The notes: a model not told the origin generated them from the letters alone. Positions 1 through 11,774 are shown, numbered from the stretch's first letter. The stretch is DNA of 60,000 nucleotides from Symsagittifera roscoffensis (GCF_963678635.1 NC_087062.1:50050178-50110177), one strand, 5' to 3'. A program made the numbers and translations.

Positions 1-176
1 TTTCGACGTTTGGTTGCTTGACTATTCTGCTTAGACGAACTTCAATGTTTTGCGTTCCGATTCTTTCTCCAATTTTTCGTGACCTGGCAAGTTTTTTGGT
101 GAGCTATTAACAAAATTAGGTAAACATCAGTTTTTGTGCCTACCGAATTCAGTTCAGGTGTTTGTAAAAATTGACT

Positions 177-257
177 CGTCAGAGATGAGTTTCGAACCCA
201 CGCCCGCAGAACATATTGATTAACACTTCACCGCCTTCACCTCGCTTCCAGCCTGTA
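177..257 (-). pseudogene. Decayed tRNA-Ser remnant, outer family
   Basis: Sense start TACAGGCTGG and end CTCATCTCTGACG correspond to acceptor and T arms, but at least three acceptor pairs are lost. The T loop is TTCGAAA with a broken T stem (GTGGG against CTCAT), and the anticodon arm reads GTGAAGTGTTAATCA. A T6 run follows within about 6 bp. Its ancestor evidently had loop CTGCTAA. Confidence 0.85.
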
Positions 258-849
258 AGACCAGAGGTCAATCATTGGTAAATTGAATCGAACCAATGAA
301 AAATTAAAGCAATTCAGCCATTGCTTGATCAAAAATGGACTTGATGTCTGTGTATATAAAATGTAATGACAAAGTTAGTTTACTAGTCTTAGAACAGGAC
401 CGGTGGAAATCTTTTTATAGACTGAATCGTTTTGCTAGAAATTCCAATTTTTCTGAGCAACCTGTTAGAGCTTTGAATCTATCAACCGATGCAAAACAAA
501 AAATTAAGGAAAACCTAACCTTATATTGCTTCCGTTGTGAAACGATAGTTGTTTGTGGAAAAATTCGGCCAAAAAAAAACGTCAAGTTTTTCAAAAAACC
601 GTGCCTTGAAAAGTTTTAATAGCAAAACGTATTACATTTGCCATCCAATTTTTTCATGTACAAACTTGAAATTTTTCGACGTTTGGTTGCTTGACTGTTC
701 TGCTTAGACGAACTTCAATGTTTTTCGTTCCGATTCTTTCTCCAATTTTTTGTGACCTGGCAAGTTTTTTGGTGAGCTATTAACAAAATTAGGTAAACAT
801 CAGTTTTTGTGCCTACCGAATTCAGTTCAGGTGTTTGTAAAAAATGACT

Positions 850-930
850 CGTCAGAGATGAGTTTCGAACCCACGCCCGCAGAACATATTGATTAACACT
901 TCACCGCCTTCACCTCGCTTCCAGCCTGTA
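850..930 (-). pseudogene. Decayed tRNA-Ser remnant, outer family
   Basis: Base-for-base the same remnant as at 177, with identical lesions, in the next monomer 673 bp on. Confidence 0.85.
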
Positions 931-1522
931 AGACCAGAGGTCAATCATTGGTAAATTGAATCGAACCAATGAAAAATTAAAGCAATTCAGCCATTGCTTG
1001 ATCAAAAATGGACTTGATGTCTGTGTATATAAAATGTAATGACAAAGTTAGTTTACTAGTCTTAGAACAGGACTGGTGGAAATCTTTTTATAGACTGAAT
1101 CGTTTTGCTAGAAATTCCAATTTTTCTGAGCAACCTGTTAGAGCTTTGAATCTATCAACCGATGCAAAACAAAAAATTAAGGAAAACCTAACCTTATATT
1201 GCTTCCGTTGTGAAACGATAGTTGTTTGTGGAAAAATTCGGCCAAAAAAAAACGTCAAGTTTTTCAAAAAATCGTGCCTTGAAAAGTTTTAATAGCAAAA
1301 CGTATTACATTTGCCATCCGATTTTTTCATGTACAAACTTGAAATTTTTCGACGTTTGGTTGCTTGACTGTTCTGCTTAGACGAACTTCAATGTTTTTCG
1401 TTCCGATTCTTTCTCCAATTTTTTGTGACCTGGCAAGTTTTTTGGTGAGCTATTAACAAAATTAGGTAAACATCAGTTTTTGTGCCTACCGAATTCAGTT
1501 CAGGTGTTTGTAAAAAATGACT

Positions 1523-1603
1523 CGTCAGAGATGAGTTTCGAACCCACGCCCGCAGAACATATTGATTAACACTTCACCGCCTTCACCTCGCTTCCAGCCT
1601 GTA
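1523..1603 (-). pseudogene. Decayed tRNA-Ser remnant, outer family
   Basis: Identical to the remnants at 177 and 850. The 91-codon antisense open frame downstream differs from its neighbours only by indels in the A-run. Confidence 0.85.
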
Positions 1604-2197
1604 AGACCAGAGGTCAATCATTGGTAAATTGAATCGAACCAATGAAAAATTAAAGCAATTCAGCCATTGCTTGATCAAAAATGGACTTGATGTCTGTGTA
1701 TATAAAATGTAATGACAAAGTTAGTTTACTAGTCTTAGAACAGGACTGGTGGAAATCTTTTTATAGACTGAATCGTTTTGCTAATAATTCCAATTTTTCT
1801 GAGCAACCTGTTAGAGCTTTGAATCTATCAACCGATGCAAAACAAAAAATTAAGGAAAACCTAACTTTATATCGCTTCCGTTGTGAAAGGATAGTTGTTT
1901 GTGGAAAAACTCGGCCAAAAAAGCAACCTCAAGTTTTTCAAAAATCCGTGCCTTGAATGGTTTGAATAGCAAAACGTATCACATGTGCCATCCAATTTTT
2001 TTCATGAACAAACTTCAAATTTTTCAACGTTTGGTTGCTTGACTATTCTGCTTCGACGAACTTCAATGTTTTGCGTTCCGATTCTTTCTCCAATTTTTTG
2101 TGACCTGGCAAGTTTTTTGGTGAGCTATTAACAAAATTAGGTAAACATCAGTTTTTGTGCCTACCGAATTCAGTTCAGGTGTTTGTAAAAAATGACT

Positions 2198-2278
2198 CGT
2201 CAGAGATGAGTTTCGAACCCACGCCCGCAGAACATATTGATTAACACTTCACCGCCTTCACCTCGCTTCCAGCCTGTA
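2198..2278 (-). pseudogene. Decayed tRNA-Ser remnant, outer family
   Basis: Identical to the first three remnants. The spacing increases to 675 bp through indels outside the tRNA. Confidence 0.85.
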
Positions 2279-2872
2279 AGACCAGAGGTCAATCATTGGT
2301 AAATTGAACCGAACCAATAAAAAATTAAAGCAATTCAGCCATTGCTTGATCAAAAATGGACTTGATGTCTGTGTATATAAAATGTCATGACGAAGTTAGT
2401 TTACTAGTCTTAGAACAGGACTGGTGGAAATCTTTTTATAGACTGAATCGTTTTGCTAAAAATTCCAATTTTTCTGAGCAACCTGTTAGAGCTTTGAATC
2501 TATCAACCGATGCAAAACAAAAAATTAAGGAAAACCTAACTTTATATCGCTTCCGTTGTGAAAGGATAGTTGTTTGTGGAAAAACTCGGCCAAAAAAGCA
2601 ACCTCAAGTTTTTCAAAAATCCGTGCCTTGAATGGTTTGAATAGCAGAACGTATTACATTTGCCATCCAATTTTTTTCATGAACAAACTTGAAATTTTTC
2701 AACGTTTGGTTGCTTGATTATTCTGCTTAGACGAACTTCAATGTTTTGCGTTCCGATTCTTTCTCCAATTTTTTGTGACCTGGCAAGTTTTTTGGTGAGC
2801 TATTAACAAAATTAGGTAAACATCAGTTTTTGTGCCTACCGAATTCAGTTCAGGTGTTTGTAAAAAATGACT

Positions 2873-2953
2873 CGTCAGAGATGAGTTTCGAACCCACGCC
2901 CGCAGAACATATTGATTAACACTTCACCGCCTTCACCTCGCATCCAGCCTGTA
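2873..2953 (-). pseudogene. Decayed tRNA-Ser remnant, outer family (HOR position 1)
   Basis: One substitution in the D-arm region (plus strand CGCATCC instead of CGCTTCC) marks this copy and its duplicate at 5,565. Confidence 0.85.
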
Positions 2954-3544
2954 AGACCAGAGGTCAATCATTGGTAAATTGAATCGAATCAATAAAAAAT
3001 TAAAAGCAATTAGCCATTGCTTGATCAAAAATGGACTTGATGTCTGTGTATATAAAATGTAATGACAAAGTTAGTTTACTAGTCTTAGAACAGGACTGGT
3101 GGAAATCTTTTTATAGACTGAATCGTTTTGCTAAAAATTCCAATTTTTCTGAGCAACCTGTTAGAGCTTTAAATCTATCAACCGATGCAAAACAAAAAAT
3201 TAAGGAAAACCTAACTTTATATTGCTTCCGTTGTGAAACGATAGTTGTTTGTGGAAAAATTCGGCCAAAAAAAACATCAAGTTTTTCAAAAAACCGTGCC
3301 TTGAAAAGTTTTAATAGCAAAACGTATTACATTTGCCATCCAATTTTTTCATGTACAAACTTGAAATTTTTCGACGTTTGGTTGCTTGACTATTCTGCTT
3401 AGACGAACTTCAATGTTTTTCGTTCCGATTCTTTCTCCAATTTTTTGTGACCTGGCAAGTTTTTTGGTGAGCTATTAACAAAATTAGGTAAACATCAAAT
3501 TTTGTGCCTACCGAATTCAGTTCAGGTGTTTGTAAAAAATGACT

Positions 3545-3625
3545 CGTCAGAGATGAGTTTCGAACCCACGCCCGCAGAACATATTGATTAACACTTCACC
3601 GCCTTCACCTCTCTTCCAGCCTGTA
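3545..3625 (-). pseudogene. Decayed tRNA-Ser remnant, outer family (HOR position 2)
   Basis: Carries CTCTCTTCC in the D-arm region, shared only with the duplicate at 6,237. Confidence 0.85.
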
Positions 3626-4215
3626 AGACCAGAGGTCAATCATTGGTAAATTGAATCGAACCAATAAAAAATTAAAGCAATTCAGCCATTGCTTGATCAA
3701 AAATGGACTTGATGTCTGTGTATATAAAATGTAATGACGAAGTTAGTTTACTAGTCTTAGAACAGGACTGGTGGAAATCTTTTTATAGACTGAATCGTTT
3801 TGCTAAAAATTCCAATTTTTTTGAGCAACATGTTAGAGCTTTGAAACTATCAACCGATGCGAAACAAAAATTCAGGAAAACCTAACTTTATATCGCTTCC
3901 GTTGTGAAAAGATAGTTGTTTGTGGAAAAACTTGGCCAAAAATTAACCTCGAGTTTTTAAAAATCCGTGCCTAGAATGGTTTTAATAGCAAAACGTATTA
4001 AATGGCCATCCACTTTTTTTCTTGAACAAATTTGAAATTTTTCAACGTTTTGTTGCTTGACTATTCTGCTTAGACGAACTTCAATGTTTGGCGTGCCGAT
4101 TCTTTCTCCAATTTTTTGTGACCTGGCAAGTTTTTTGGTGAGCTATTAATAAAATTAGGTAAACATCAGTTTTTGTGCCTACCGAATTCAGTTCAGGTGT
4201 TTGTAAAAAATGACT

Positions 4216-4296
4216 CGTTAGGGATGAGTCTCAAACCCACGCACGCAGAACATATTGATTAACACTTCACCGCCTTCACCTCGAGGCCAGCCTGTA
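4216..4296 (-). pseudogene. Decayed tRNA-Ser remnant, outer family (HOR position 3)
   Basis: The T loop is altered (sense TTTGAGA) and the D region reads CGAGGCC on the plus strand. The GCACGC variable-arm end is closer to the intact family than in the first six copies. Confidence 0.82.
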
Positions 4297-4890
4297 AAAT
4301 CAGAGGTCAATCATTGGTAAATTGAATCTAACCAATAAAAAATTAAAGCAATTCAAGCCATTGCTCGATTAAAAACGGACTTGATGTCTGTGTATAAAAA
4401 AAGTAATGACGAAGTCAGTACACTAGTCTTAGAACAGGACTGTTGGAAATCTTTTTATAGACCGAATCTTTTTGCTAAAACTTCCAATTTTTATAAGCAA
4501 CCTGTTAGAGCTTTGAAACTATCAACCGATGCGAAACAAAAATTCAGGAAAACCTAACTTTATATCGCTTCCGTTGTGAAAGGATAGTTGTTTGTGGAAA
4601 AACTCGGCCAAAAAAGCAACCTCAAGTTTTTCAAAAATCCGTGCCTTGAATGGTTTGAATAGCAAAACGTATTACATTTGCCATCCAATTTTTTTCATGA
4701 ACAAACTTGAAATTTTTCAACGTTTGGTTGCTTGACTATTCTGCTTAGACGAACTTCAATGTTTTGCGTGCCGATTCTTTCTCCTAATTTTTGTGACCTG
4801 ACAAGTTTTTTGGTGAGTTATTAACAAAGTTAGGTAAACATCAGTTTTTGTGCCTACCGAATTCAGTTCACGTGTTCGTAAAAAACTACT

Positions 4891-4971
4891 CGTAAGGGGT
4901 GAGTTTCGAACCCACGCACGCAGAACATATTGATTACCACTTCACCGCCTTCACCTCGCTGCCAGCCTGTA
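4891..4971 (-). pseudogene. Decayed tRNA-Ser remnant, outer family (HOR position 4)
   Basis: The acceptor 3' strand is changed to CGTAAGG on the plus strand, and the anticodon region reads GATTACCAC. The antisense open frame of the monomer is stopped by TGGTAG. Confidence 0.82.
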
Positions 4972-5564
4972 TGACGAGAGGTCAATCATTGGTAAATTGA
5001 ATCAAACCAATAAAAAATTAAAGCAATTCAAGCCCTTGCTCGATCAAAAATAGACTTGATGTCTGTGTATAAAAATTGTAAAGACGAAGTTTGCACACTA
5101 GTCTTAGAACAGGACTGGTAGAAATCTTTTTATAGACCGAATCGTTTTGCTAAAATTTCCAATTTTTCTAAGCAATTTGTTAGAGCTCTGAAACTATCAA
5201 CCGATGCGAAACAAAAAATTAAGGAAAAACTAACTTTATATTGCTTCCGTTGTTAAACGATAGTTGATTGTGGAAAAACTTGGCCAAAAATTAACCTCGA
5301 GTTTTTCAAAAATCCGTGCCTAGAATGGTTTTAATAGCAAAACGTATTAAATGGCCATCCACTTTTTTTCATGAACAAATTTGAAATTTTTCAACGTTTT
5401 GTTGCTTGACTATTCTGCTTAGACGAACTTCAATGTTTGGCGTGCCGACTCTTTCTCCAATTTTTTGTGACCTGAAAAATTTTTTGGTGAGTTATTAACA
5501 AAATTAGGTAAACATCAGTTTTTGTGCCTACCGAATTCAGTTCAGGTGTTTGTAAAAAATGACT

Positions 5565-5645
5565 CGTCAGAGATGAGTTTCGAACCCACGCCCGCAGAAC
5601 ATATTGATTAACACTTCACCGCCTTCACCTCGCATCCAGCCTGTA
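5565..5645 (-). pseudogene. Decayed tRNA-Ser remnant, duplicate of 2,873
   Basis: Identical to the 2,873 copy, including the CGCATCC variant. Confidence 0.85.
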
Positions 5646-6236
5646 AGACCAGAGGTCAATCATTGGTAAATTGAATCGAATCAATAAAAAATTAAAAGCA
5701 ATTAGCCATTGCTTGATCAAAAATGGACTTGATGTCTGTGTATATAAAATGTAATGACAAAGTTAGTTTACTAGTCTTAGAACAGGACTGGTGGAAATCT
5801 TTTTATAGACTGAATCGTTTTGCTAAAAATTCCAATTTTTCTGAGCAACCTGTTAGAGCTTTAAATCTATCAACCGATGCAAAACAAAAAATTAAGGAAA
5901 ACCTAACTTTATATTGCTTCCGTTGTGAAACGATAGTTGTTTGTGGAAAAATTCGGCCAAAAAAAACATCAAGTTTTTCAAAAAACCGTGCCTTGAAAAG
6001 TTTTAATAGCAAAACGTATTACATTTGCCATCCAATTTTTTCATGTACAAACTTGAAATTTTTCGACGTTTGGTTGCTTGACTATTCTGCTTAGACGAAC
6101 TTCAATGTTTTTCGTTCCGATTCTTTCTCCAATTTTTTGTGACCTGGCAAGTTTTTTGGTGAGCTATTAACAAAATTAGGTAAACATCAGTTTTTGTGCC
6201 TACCGAATTCAGTTCAGGTGTTTGTAAAAAATGACT

Positions 6237-6317
6237 CGTCAGAGATGAGTTTCGAACCCACGCCCGCAGAACATATTGATTAACACTTCACCGCCTTCAC
6301 CTCTCTTCCAGCCTGTA
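6237..6317 (-). pseudogene. Decayed tRNA-Ser remnant, duplicate of 3,545
   Basis: Shares the CTCTCTTCC variant with 3,545; offset 2,692 bp. Confidence 0.85.
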
Positions 6318-6908
6318 AGACCAGAGGTCAATCATTGGTAAATTGAATCGAACCAATAAAAAATTAAAGCAATTCAGCCATTGCTTGATCAAAAATGGAC
6401 TTGATGTCTGTGTATATAAAATGTAATGACGAAGTTAGTTTACTAGTCTTAGAACAGGACTGGTGGAAATCTTTTTATAGACTGAATCGTTTTGCTAAAA
6501 ATTCCAATTTTTCTGAGCAACATGTTAGAGCTTTGAAACTATCAACCGATGCGAAACAAAAATTCAGGAAAACCTAACTTTATATCGCTTCCGTTGTGAA
6601 AGGATAGTTGTTTGTGGAAAAACTTGGCCAAAAATTAACCTCGAGTTTTTCAAAAATCCGTGCCTAGAATGGTTTTAATAGCAAAACGTATTAAATGGCC
6701 ATCCACTTTTTTTCTTGAACAAATTTGAAATTTTTCAACGTTTTGTTGCTTGACTATTCTGCTTAGACGAACTTCAATGTTTGGCGTGCCGATTCTTTCT
6801 CCAATTTTTTGTGACCTGGCAAGTTTTTTGGTGAGCTATTAACAAAATTAGGTAAACATCAGTTTTTGTGCCTACCGAATTCAGTTCAGGTGTTTGTAAA
6901 AAATGACT

Positions 6909-6989
6909 CGTTAGGGATGAGTCTCAAACCCACGCACGCAGAACATATTGATTAACACTTCACCGCCTTCACCTCGAGGCCAGCCTGTA
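6909..6989 (-). pseudogene. Decayed tRNA-Ser remnant, duplicate of 4,216
   Basis: Same altered T loop and CGAGGCC D region as 4,216; offset 2,693 bp. Confidence 0.82.
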
Positions 6990-7583
6990 AAATCAGAGGT
7001 CAATCATTGGTAAATTGAATCTAACCAATAAAAAATTAAAGCAATTCAAGCCATTGCTCGATTAAAAACGGACTTGATGTCTGTGTATAAAAAAAGTAAT
7101 GACGAAGTCAGTACACTAGTCTTAGAACAGGACTGTTGGAAATCTTTTTATAGACCGAATCGTTTTGCTAAAACTTCCAATTTTTATAAGCAACCTGTTA
7201 GAGCTTTGAAACTATCAACCGATGCGAAACAAAAATTCAGGAAAACCTAACTTTATATCGCTTCCGTTGTGAAAGGATAGTTGTTTGTGGAAAAACTCGG
7301 CCAAAAAAGCAACCTCAAGTTTTTCAAAAATCCGTGCCTTGAATGGTTTGAATAGCAAAACGTATTACATTTGCCATCCAATTTTTTTCATGAACAAACT
7401 TGAAATTTTTCAACGTTTGGTTGCTTGACTATTCTGCTTAGACGAACTTCAATGTTTTGCGTGCCGATTCTTTCTCCTAATTTTTGTGACCTGACAAGTT
7501 TTTTGGTGAGTTATTAACAAAGTTAGGTAAACATCAGTTTTTGTGCCTACCGAATTCAGTTCACGTGTTCGTAAAAAACTACT

Positions 7584-7664
7584 CGTAAGGGGTGAGTTTC
7601 GAACCCACGCACGCAGAACATATTGATTACCACTTCACCGCCTTCACCTCGCTGCCAGCCTGTA
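7584..7664 (-). pseudogene. Decayed tRNA-Ser remnant, duplicate of 4,891
   Basis: Same CGTAAGGGG 3' end and TGTATGACG 5' flank as 4,891. Confidence 0.82.
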
Positions 7665-8249
7665 TGACGAGAGGTCAATCATTGGTAAATTGAATCAAAC
7701 CAATAAAAAATTAAAGCAATTCAAGCCCTTGCTCGATCAAAAATAGACTTGATGTCTGTGTATAAAAATTGTAAAGACGAAGTTTGCACACTAGTCTTAG
7801 AACAGGACTGGTAGAAATCTTTTTATAGACCGAATCGTTTTGCTAAAATTTCCAATTTTTCTAAGCAATTTGTTAGAGCTCTGAAACTATCAACCGATGC
7901 GAAACAAAAAATTAAGGAAAAACTAACTTTATATTGCTTCCGTTGTTAAACGATAGTTGATTGTGGAAAAACTTGGCCAAAAATTAACCTCGAGTTTTTC
8001 AAAAATCCGTGCCTAGAATGGTTTTAATAGCAAAACGTATTAAATGGCCATCCACTTTTTTTCATGAACAAATTTGAAATTTTTCAACGTTTTGTTGCTT
8101 GACTATTCTGCTTAGACGAACTTCAATGTTTGGCGTGCCGATTCTTTCTCCAATTTTTTGTGACCTGAAAAATTTTTTGGTGAGTTATTAACAAAGTTAG
8201 GTAAACATCAGTTTTTGTGCCTACCGAAATCAGTTCAGAAAAAATAACT

Positions 8250-8330
8250 CGTAAGGGATTAGTTTCGAACCCACGCACGGAGAACATATTGATTATCACT
8301 TCACCGCCTTCTCCTCGCTGCCAGCCTGTA
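8250..8330 (-). pseudogene. Decayed tRNA-Ser remnant, short-flank subtype
   Basis: First of three consecutive copies lacking about 12 bp between the T6 run and the CTGAACTG block. It has private changes GGGATTAG and GCACGGAG. Confidence 0.82.
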
Positions 8331-8917
8331 AGACCAGAGGTCAATCATTGGTAAATTGAATCGAACCAATAAAAAATTAAAGCAATTCAAGCCATTGCTC
8401 GATCAAAAATGGACTTGATGTCTTTGTTTATAAAATGTAATGACGAAATTAGCACACTAGTCTTAGAACAGGACTGGTAGAAATCTTTTTATAGACTGAA
8501 TCGTTTTGCTAAAATTTCCAATTTTTCTAAGCAACCTGTTAGAGCTTTGAAACTATCAACCGATGCGAAACAAAAAATTAAGGAAAAACTATCTTTATAT
8601 TGCTTCCGTTGTTAAACAATATTTGGTTGTGGAAAAATTTGGCCAAAAAATTAACCTCAAGTTTTTCAAAAATCCGTGCCTCGAATGGTTTTAATAGCAA
8701 AACGTATTAAATTGGCCATCCAATTTTTTTCATGAACAAATTTGAAACTTTTCAACGTTTGGTTGCTTGACTATTCTGCTTAGACGAACTTCAATGTTTG
8801 GCGTGCCGATTCTTTCTCCAATTTTTTGTGACCTCCCAAGTTTTTTGGTGAGTTATTAACAACGTTAGGTAAACATCAGTTTTTGTGCCTACCGAGTTCA
8901 GTTCAGAAAAAATAACT

Positions 8918-8998
8918 CGTAAGGGATGAGTTTCGAACCCACGCACGCAGAACATATTGATGAACACTTCACCGCCTTCACCTCGCTGCCAGCCTGTA
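8918..8998 (-). pseudogene. Decayed tRNA-Ser remnant, short-flank subtype
   Basis: Shares GATGAACAC in the anticodon region with the next copy. The upstream EcoRI site is lost (CCGAGTTC). Confidence 0.82.
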
Positions 8999-9585
8999 AG
9001 ACCAGATGTCAATCATTGGTAAATTGAATCGAACCAACAAAAAATTAAAGCAATTCAAGCCATTGCTCGATCAAAAATGGACTTGATGTCTGTGTATATA
9101 AAATGTAAAGACGAAGTTAGCACACTAGTCTTAGAACAGGACTGGTAGAAATCTTTTTATAGACCGAATCGTTTTGCTAAAATTTCCAATTTTTCTAAGC
9201 AACCTATTAGAGCTTTGAAACTATCAACCGATGCGAAACAAAAAATTAAGGAAAAACTAACTTTATATTGCTTCCGTTGTTAAACGATAGTTGGTTATGG
9301 AAAAACTTGGCCAAAAAAATAACCTCAAGTTTTTCAAAAATCCGTGCCTCGAATGGTTTTAATAGCAAAACGTATTAAATTGGCCATCCAATTTTTTTCA
9401 TGAACAAATTTGAAATTTTTGTACGTTTGGTTGCTTGACTATTCTGCTTAGACGAACTTTAATGTTTGGCGTGCCGATTCTTTCTCCAATTTTTTGTGAC
9501 CTGACAAGTTTTTTGGTGAGTTATTAACAAAGTTAGGTAAACATCAGTTTTTGTGCCTACCGAATCCAGTTCAGAAAAAATAACT

Positions 9586-9666
9586 CGTAAGGGATGAGTT
9601 TCGAACCCAGGCACGCAGAACATATTGATGAACACTTCACCGCCTTCACCTCGCTGCCAGCCTGTA
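9586..9666 (-). pseudogene. Decayed tRNA-Ser remnant, short-flank subtype
   Basis: Variant CCCAGGCACG breaks the T stem further. The EcoRI block reads CGAATCC. Confidence 0.82.
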
Positions 9667-10258
9667 AGACCAGAGGTCAATCATTGGTAAATTGAATCAA
9701 TCCAATAAAAAATCAAAGCAATTCAAGCCATTGCTCGATCAAAAATGGACTTGATGTCTGTGTATATAAAATGTAATGACGAAACTAGCACACTAGTCCT
9801 AGAACAGGACTGGTAGAAATCTTTTTATAGACCGAATCATTTTGCTAAAATTTCCAATTTTTCTAAGCAACCTATTAGAGCTTTGAAACTATCAACCGAT
9901 GCGAAACAAAAAAAAAGGAAAACCTAACTTTATATTGTTTCCGTTGTGAAACGATAGTTGTTTGTGGAAAAACTCGGCCAAAAATTAACCTCAAGTTTTT
10001 CAAAATACTGTGCCTTGAATGGTTTTAATGGCAAAACGTATTACATTGGCCATCCAATTTTTTTCATGAACATCTTGAAATTTTTCAACATTTGGTTGCT
10101 TGACTATTCTGCTTAGACGAACTTCAATGTTTTGCGTGCCGATTCTTTCTCCAATTTTTTGTGTCCTGACAAGTTTTTTGGTGAATTATTAACAAAGTTA
10201 GGTAAACATCAGTTTTTGTGCCTACCGAATTCAGTTCAGGTGTTCGTAAAAAATTACT

Positions 10259-10339
10259 CGTAAGGAATGAGTTTCGAACCCATGCACGCAGAACAAATTG
10301 ATTAACACTTCACCGCCTTCACCTCGCTGACAGCCTATA
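10259..10339 (-). pseudogene. Decayed tRNA-Ser remnant, last of outer block 1
   Basis: Plus-strand GCCTATA at the acceptor and CTGACAG in the D region. It resembles the copy at 13,680, tying the two outer blocks together. Confidence 0.8.
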
Positions 10340-10786
10340 AGATCAGAGGTCAATCATTGGTAAATTGAATCGAACCAATAAAAAATTAAAGCAATTCAAG
10401 CCGTTGCTCGATCAAAAACGGACTTGATGTCTGTGTATATAAATTGTAATGACGAAGTTAGCACACTAGTCTTAGAACAGGACTGGTGCAAACATTTTTA
10501 TAGACTGAATTGTTTTGCTAAAGTTTCTAGTTTTTCTAGGAAACTAGTTAGATCTTTGAAACTATCTAACGATGCGAAACAAAAAATTAAGGAAAACCTA
10601 ATTTTACATTGTTTCCTTTGAGTTATTTGTAGAAAAACTCGGCCAAAAAAGTAACCTCAAGTTTTTCAAAAATCCGTGCCTTAGAACTTTGTGATTTAGT
10701 AAATTTCCCGATGAGTTAATAGCAAATTAGTTAAACATCAATTGTTGTGCTTACCGAATTCAGTTCTGGTGTTTTTGCAAACTACT

Positions 10787-10868
10787 CGACAGAGATGGGA
10801 TTCAAACCCACGCACGCAGACTATATCGGAAGAGCAGTCCAACACCTTAACAACTCGGCCACCCTGTC
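10787..10868 (-). tRNA. tRNA-Ser(GCT)-like, A type, fully paired
   Basis: 82 nt. Acceptor GACAGGG pairs with CTCTGTC (one G-T), discriminator G. D stem GCC/GGT, anticodon stem TTGGA/TCCGA (one G-T), loop CTGCTCT with anticodon GCT, T stem GTGGG/CCCAT with loop TTTGAAT. Position 37 is C where a purine is normal. Decoding function is doubtful; the Pol III fold looks sound. Confidence 0.75.
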
Positions 10869-11179
10869 TGAACAGCGGATATTCGTTTATTTATTGAATT
10901 GAACCAATAAAACTTTGAAGCAAAGATGCTCCGCTTCAAATCGAATATTATTTTTTGCTCAAATAAAAAAAACTATCAAATCAAACCACTGTTCGATCAA
11001 AAGATAGACTTGAAATTTGTGTATTTGAAATGTAATGACGAAGTTAGCACTCTAGTCCTAGAACGAGACTAGTTGAAATCGTGTTTTCAGACCAATGCGT
11101 TTTGCTGAAATTTCAAGTTTTTCATAGCAACCTGTTACAACTTTCAAACTATCAGAGGAAGCGAAACAAAAATTTAGGG

Positions 11180-11520
11180 AAAGTTTAATTTTGATCAGCT
11201 TCCATTTAAAAACGATGCTGTTTGTGGAAAAAAGGGCCAAAAAATTAACTGGAAATTTTTCAAAATTTCATTTCTTGAATGGTTTACATAGAGAAACGTA
11301 AGACATTGGCCAACCGATTTTCCTTATGAAAAAAAAAATAAAATATTAAGGAAAACTTAATTTTTGTTTGCTTCCATTGAAAAACGATAGTTTTTTGTGG
11401 AAAAACTCGGCCAAAAAAACCTGAATATTTTCAAAATTCCATTGCTTGAATGGTTTTAATAGACAAATATATAAAATTGACCAACCGATTTTCTTCATGA
11501 ATAAACTTAAACTTTTTCAA
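11180..11520 (-). repeat. Partial internal tandem duplication in a monomer
   Basis: The segment around GCTTCCATT (first copy at 11,198) recurs 172 bp later at 11,370 with its GGCCAAAAAA and CTTGAATGG neighbours. This makes the 10,787-11,693 monomer about 170-200 bp longer than its relatives. Confidence 0.75.
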
Positions 11521-11692
11521 TGTTTAAATGCTTGAATGTTCTGCTTAGACCAATTTGAAAAGTTTGCAAGCCAATTTTATCTCTAGAACTTTGTGATTTA
11601 GTAAACTTCCCGACGAGTTAACAACAACATAGGTAAACATCAATTGTTGTGCTTTTCTAATTCAGTTCAGGTTATTTTTTTTTAAATCTAAT

Positions 11693-11774
11693 CGACAGAG
11701 ATGGGATTCAAAACCAAGCACGCGGACTGTATTGGTTGAGCAGTCCAACGCGTTAGCCACTCGGCCACCCTGTC
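11693..11774 (-). tRNA. tRNA-Ser(GCT)-like, B type
   Basis: 82 nt with a perfect acceptor and anticodon GCT in loop CTGCTCA. The T stem has two mispairs (TTGGT against CCCAT), the D stem one (GCC/CGC) and the anticodon stem one (A-A). T-stem damage is the mark of all B-type copies. Confidence 0.55.

Larger units (their letters stand above)
2815..5506 (-). repeat. 2.69-kb four-monomer block, copy 1
   Basis: Four outer monomers (tRNA remnants at 2,873, 3,545, 4,216 and 4,891) are repeated with only a handful of differences at 5,507-8,198. Differences seen include CATCAAATTT versus CATCAGTTTT, GAATCTTTTT versus GAATCGTTTT and a single-base gap near 3,957. The ends are placed by eye to within about 50 bp. 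Confidence 0.88.
5507..8198 (-). repeat. 2.69-kb four-monomer block, copy 2
   Basis: Offset 2,692-2,693 bp from copy 1; identity looks above 99 percent by eye. The 5'-end junction near 5,500 fuses the GACCTGAAAAATTTTTTGG variant, also seen at the end of copy 2, to the start of copy 1 sequence, as expected for unequal crossing-over. Confidence 0.88.
1..10680 (-). repeat. Outer subfamily block, left
   Basis: Sixteen monomers with a decayed tRNA and a period of 673-675 bp (668 bp in the 8.2-9.7 kb group). Monomers 1-6 are nearly identical to one another. Copies at about 8.25, 8.92 and 9.59 kb share a deletion of about 12 bp between the tRNA 3' end and the EcoRI block. The block ends in a chimeric junction at 10,680, where a GTGCC end is fused to the TTTGTGATTTAG part of an A-type monomer. 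Confidence 0.92.

Noticed and set aside
335-1292. Repeated frames of about 94 codons as a protein family
   Set aside because: They reappear only because the DNA repeats. Neighbouring copies carry stops and frameshifts at random positions, there is no recognisable domain, and the other strand holds different equally long frames over the same bases.
8123-9680. 73-codon frames running across the tRNA remnants on the minus strand
   Set aside because: They read through a decayed tRNA and its flanks, which fits chance openness in a repeated AT-rich unit.
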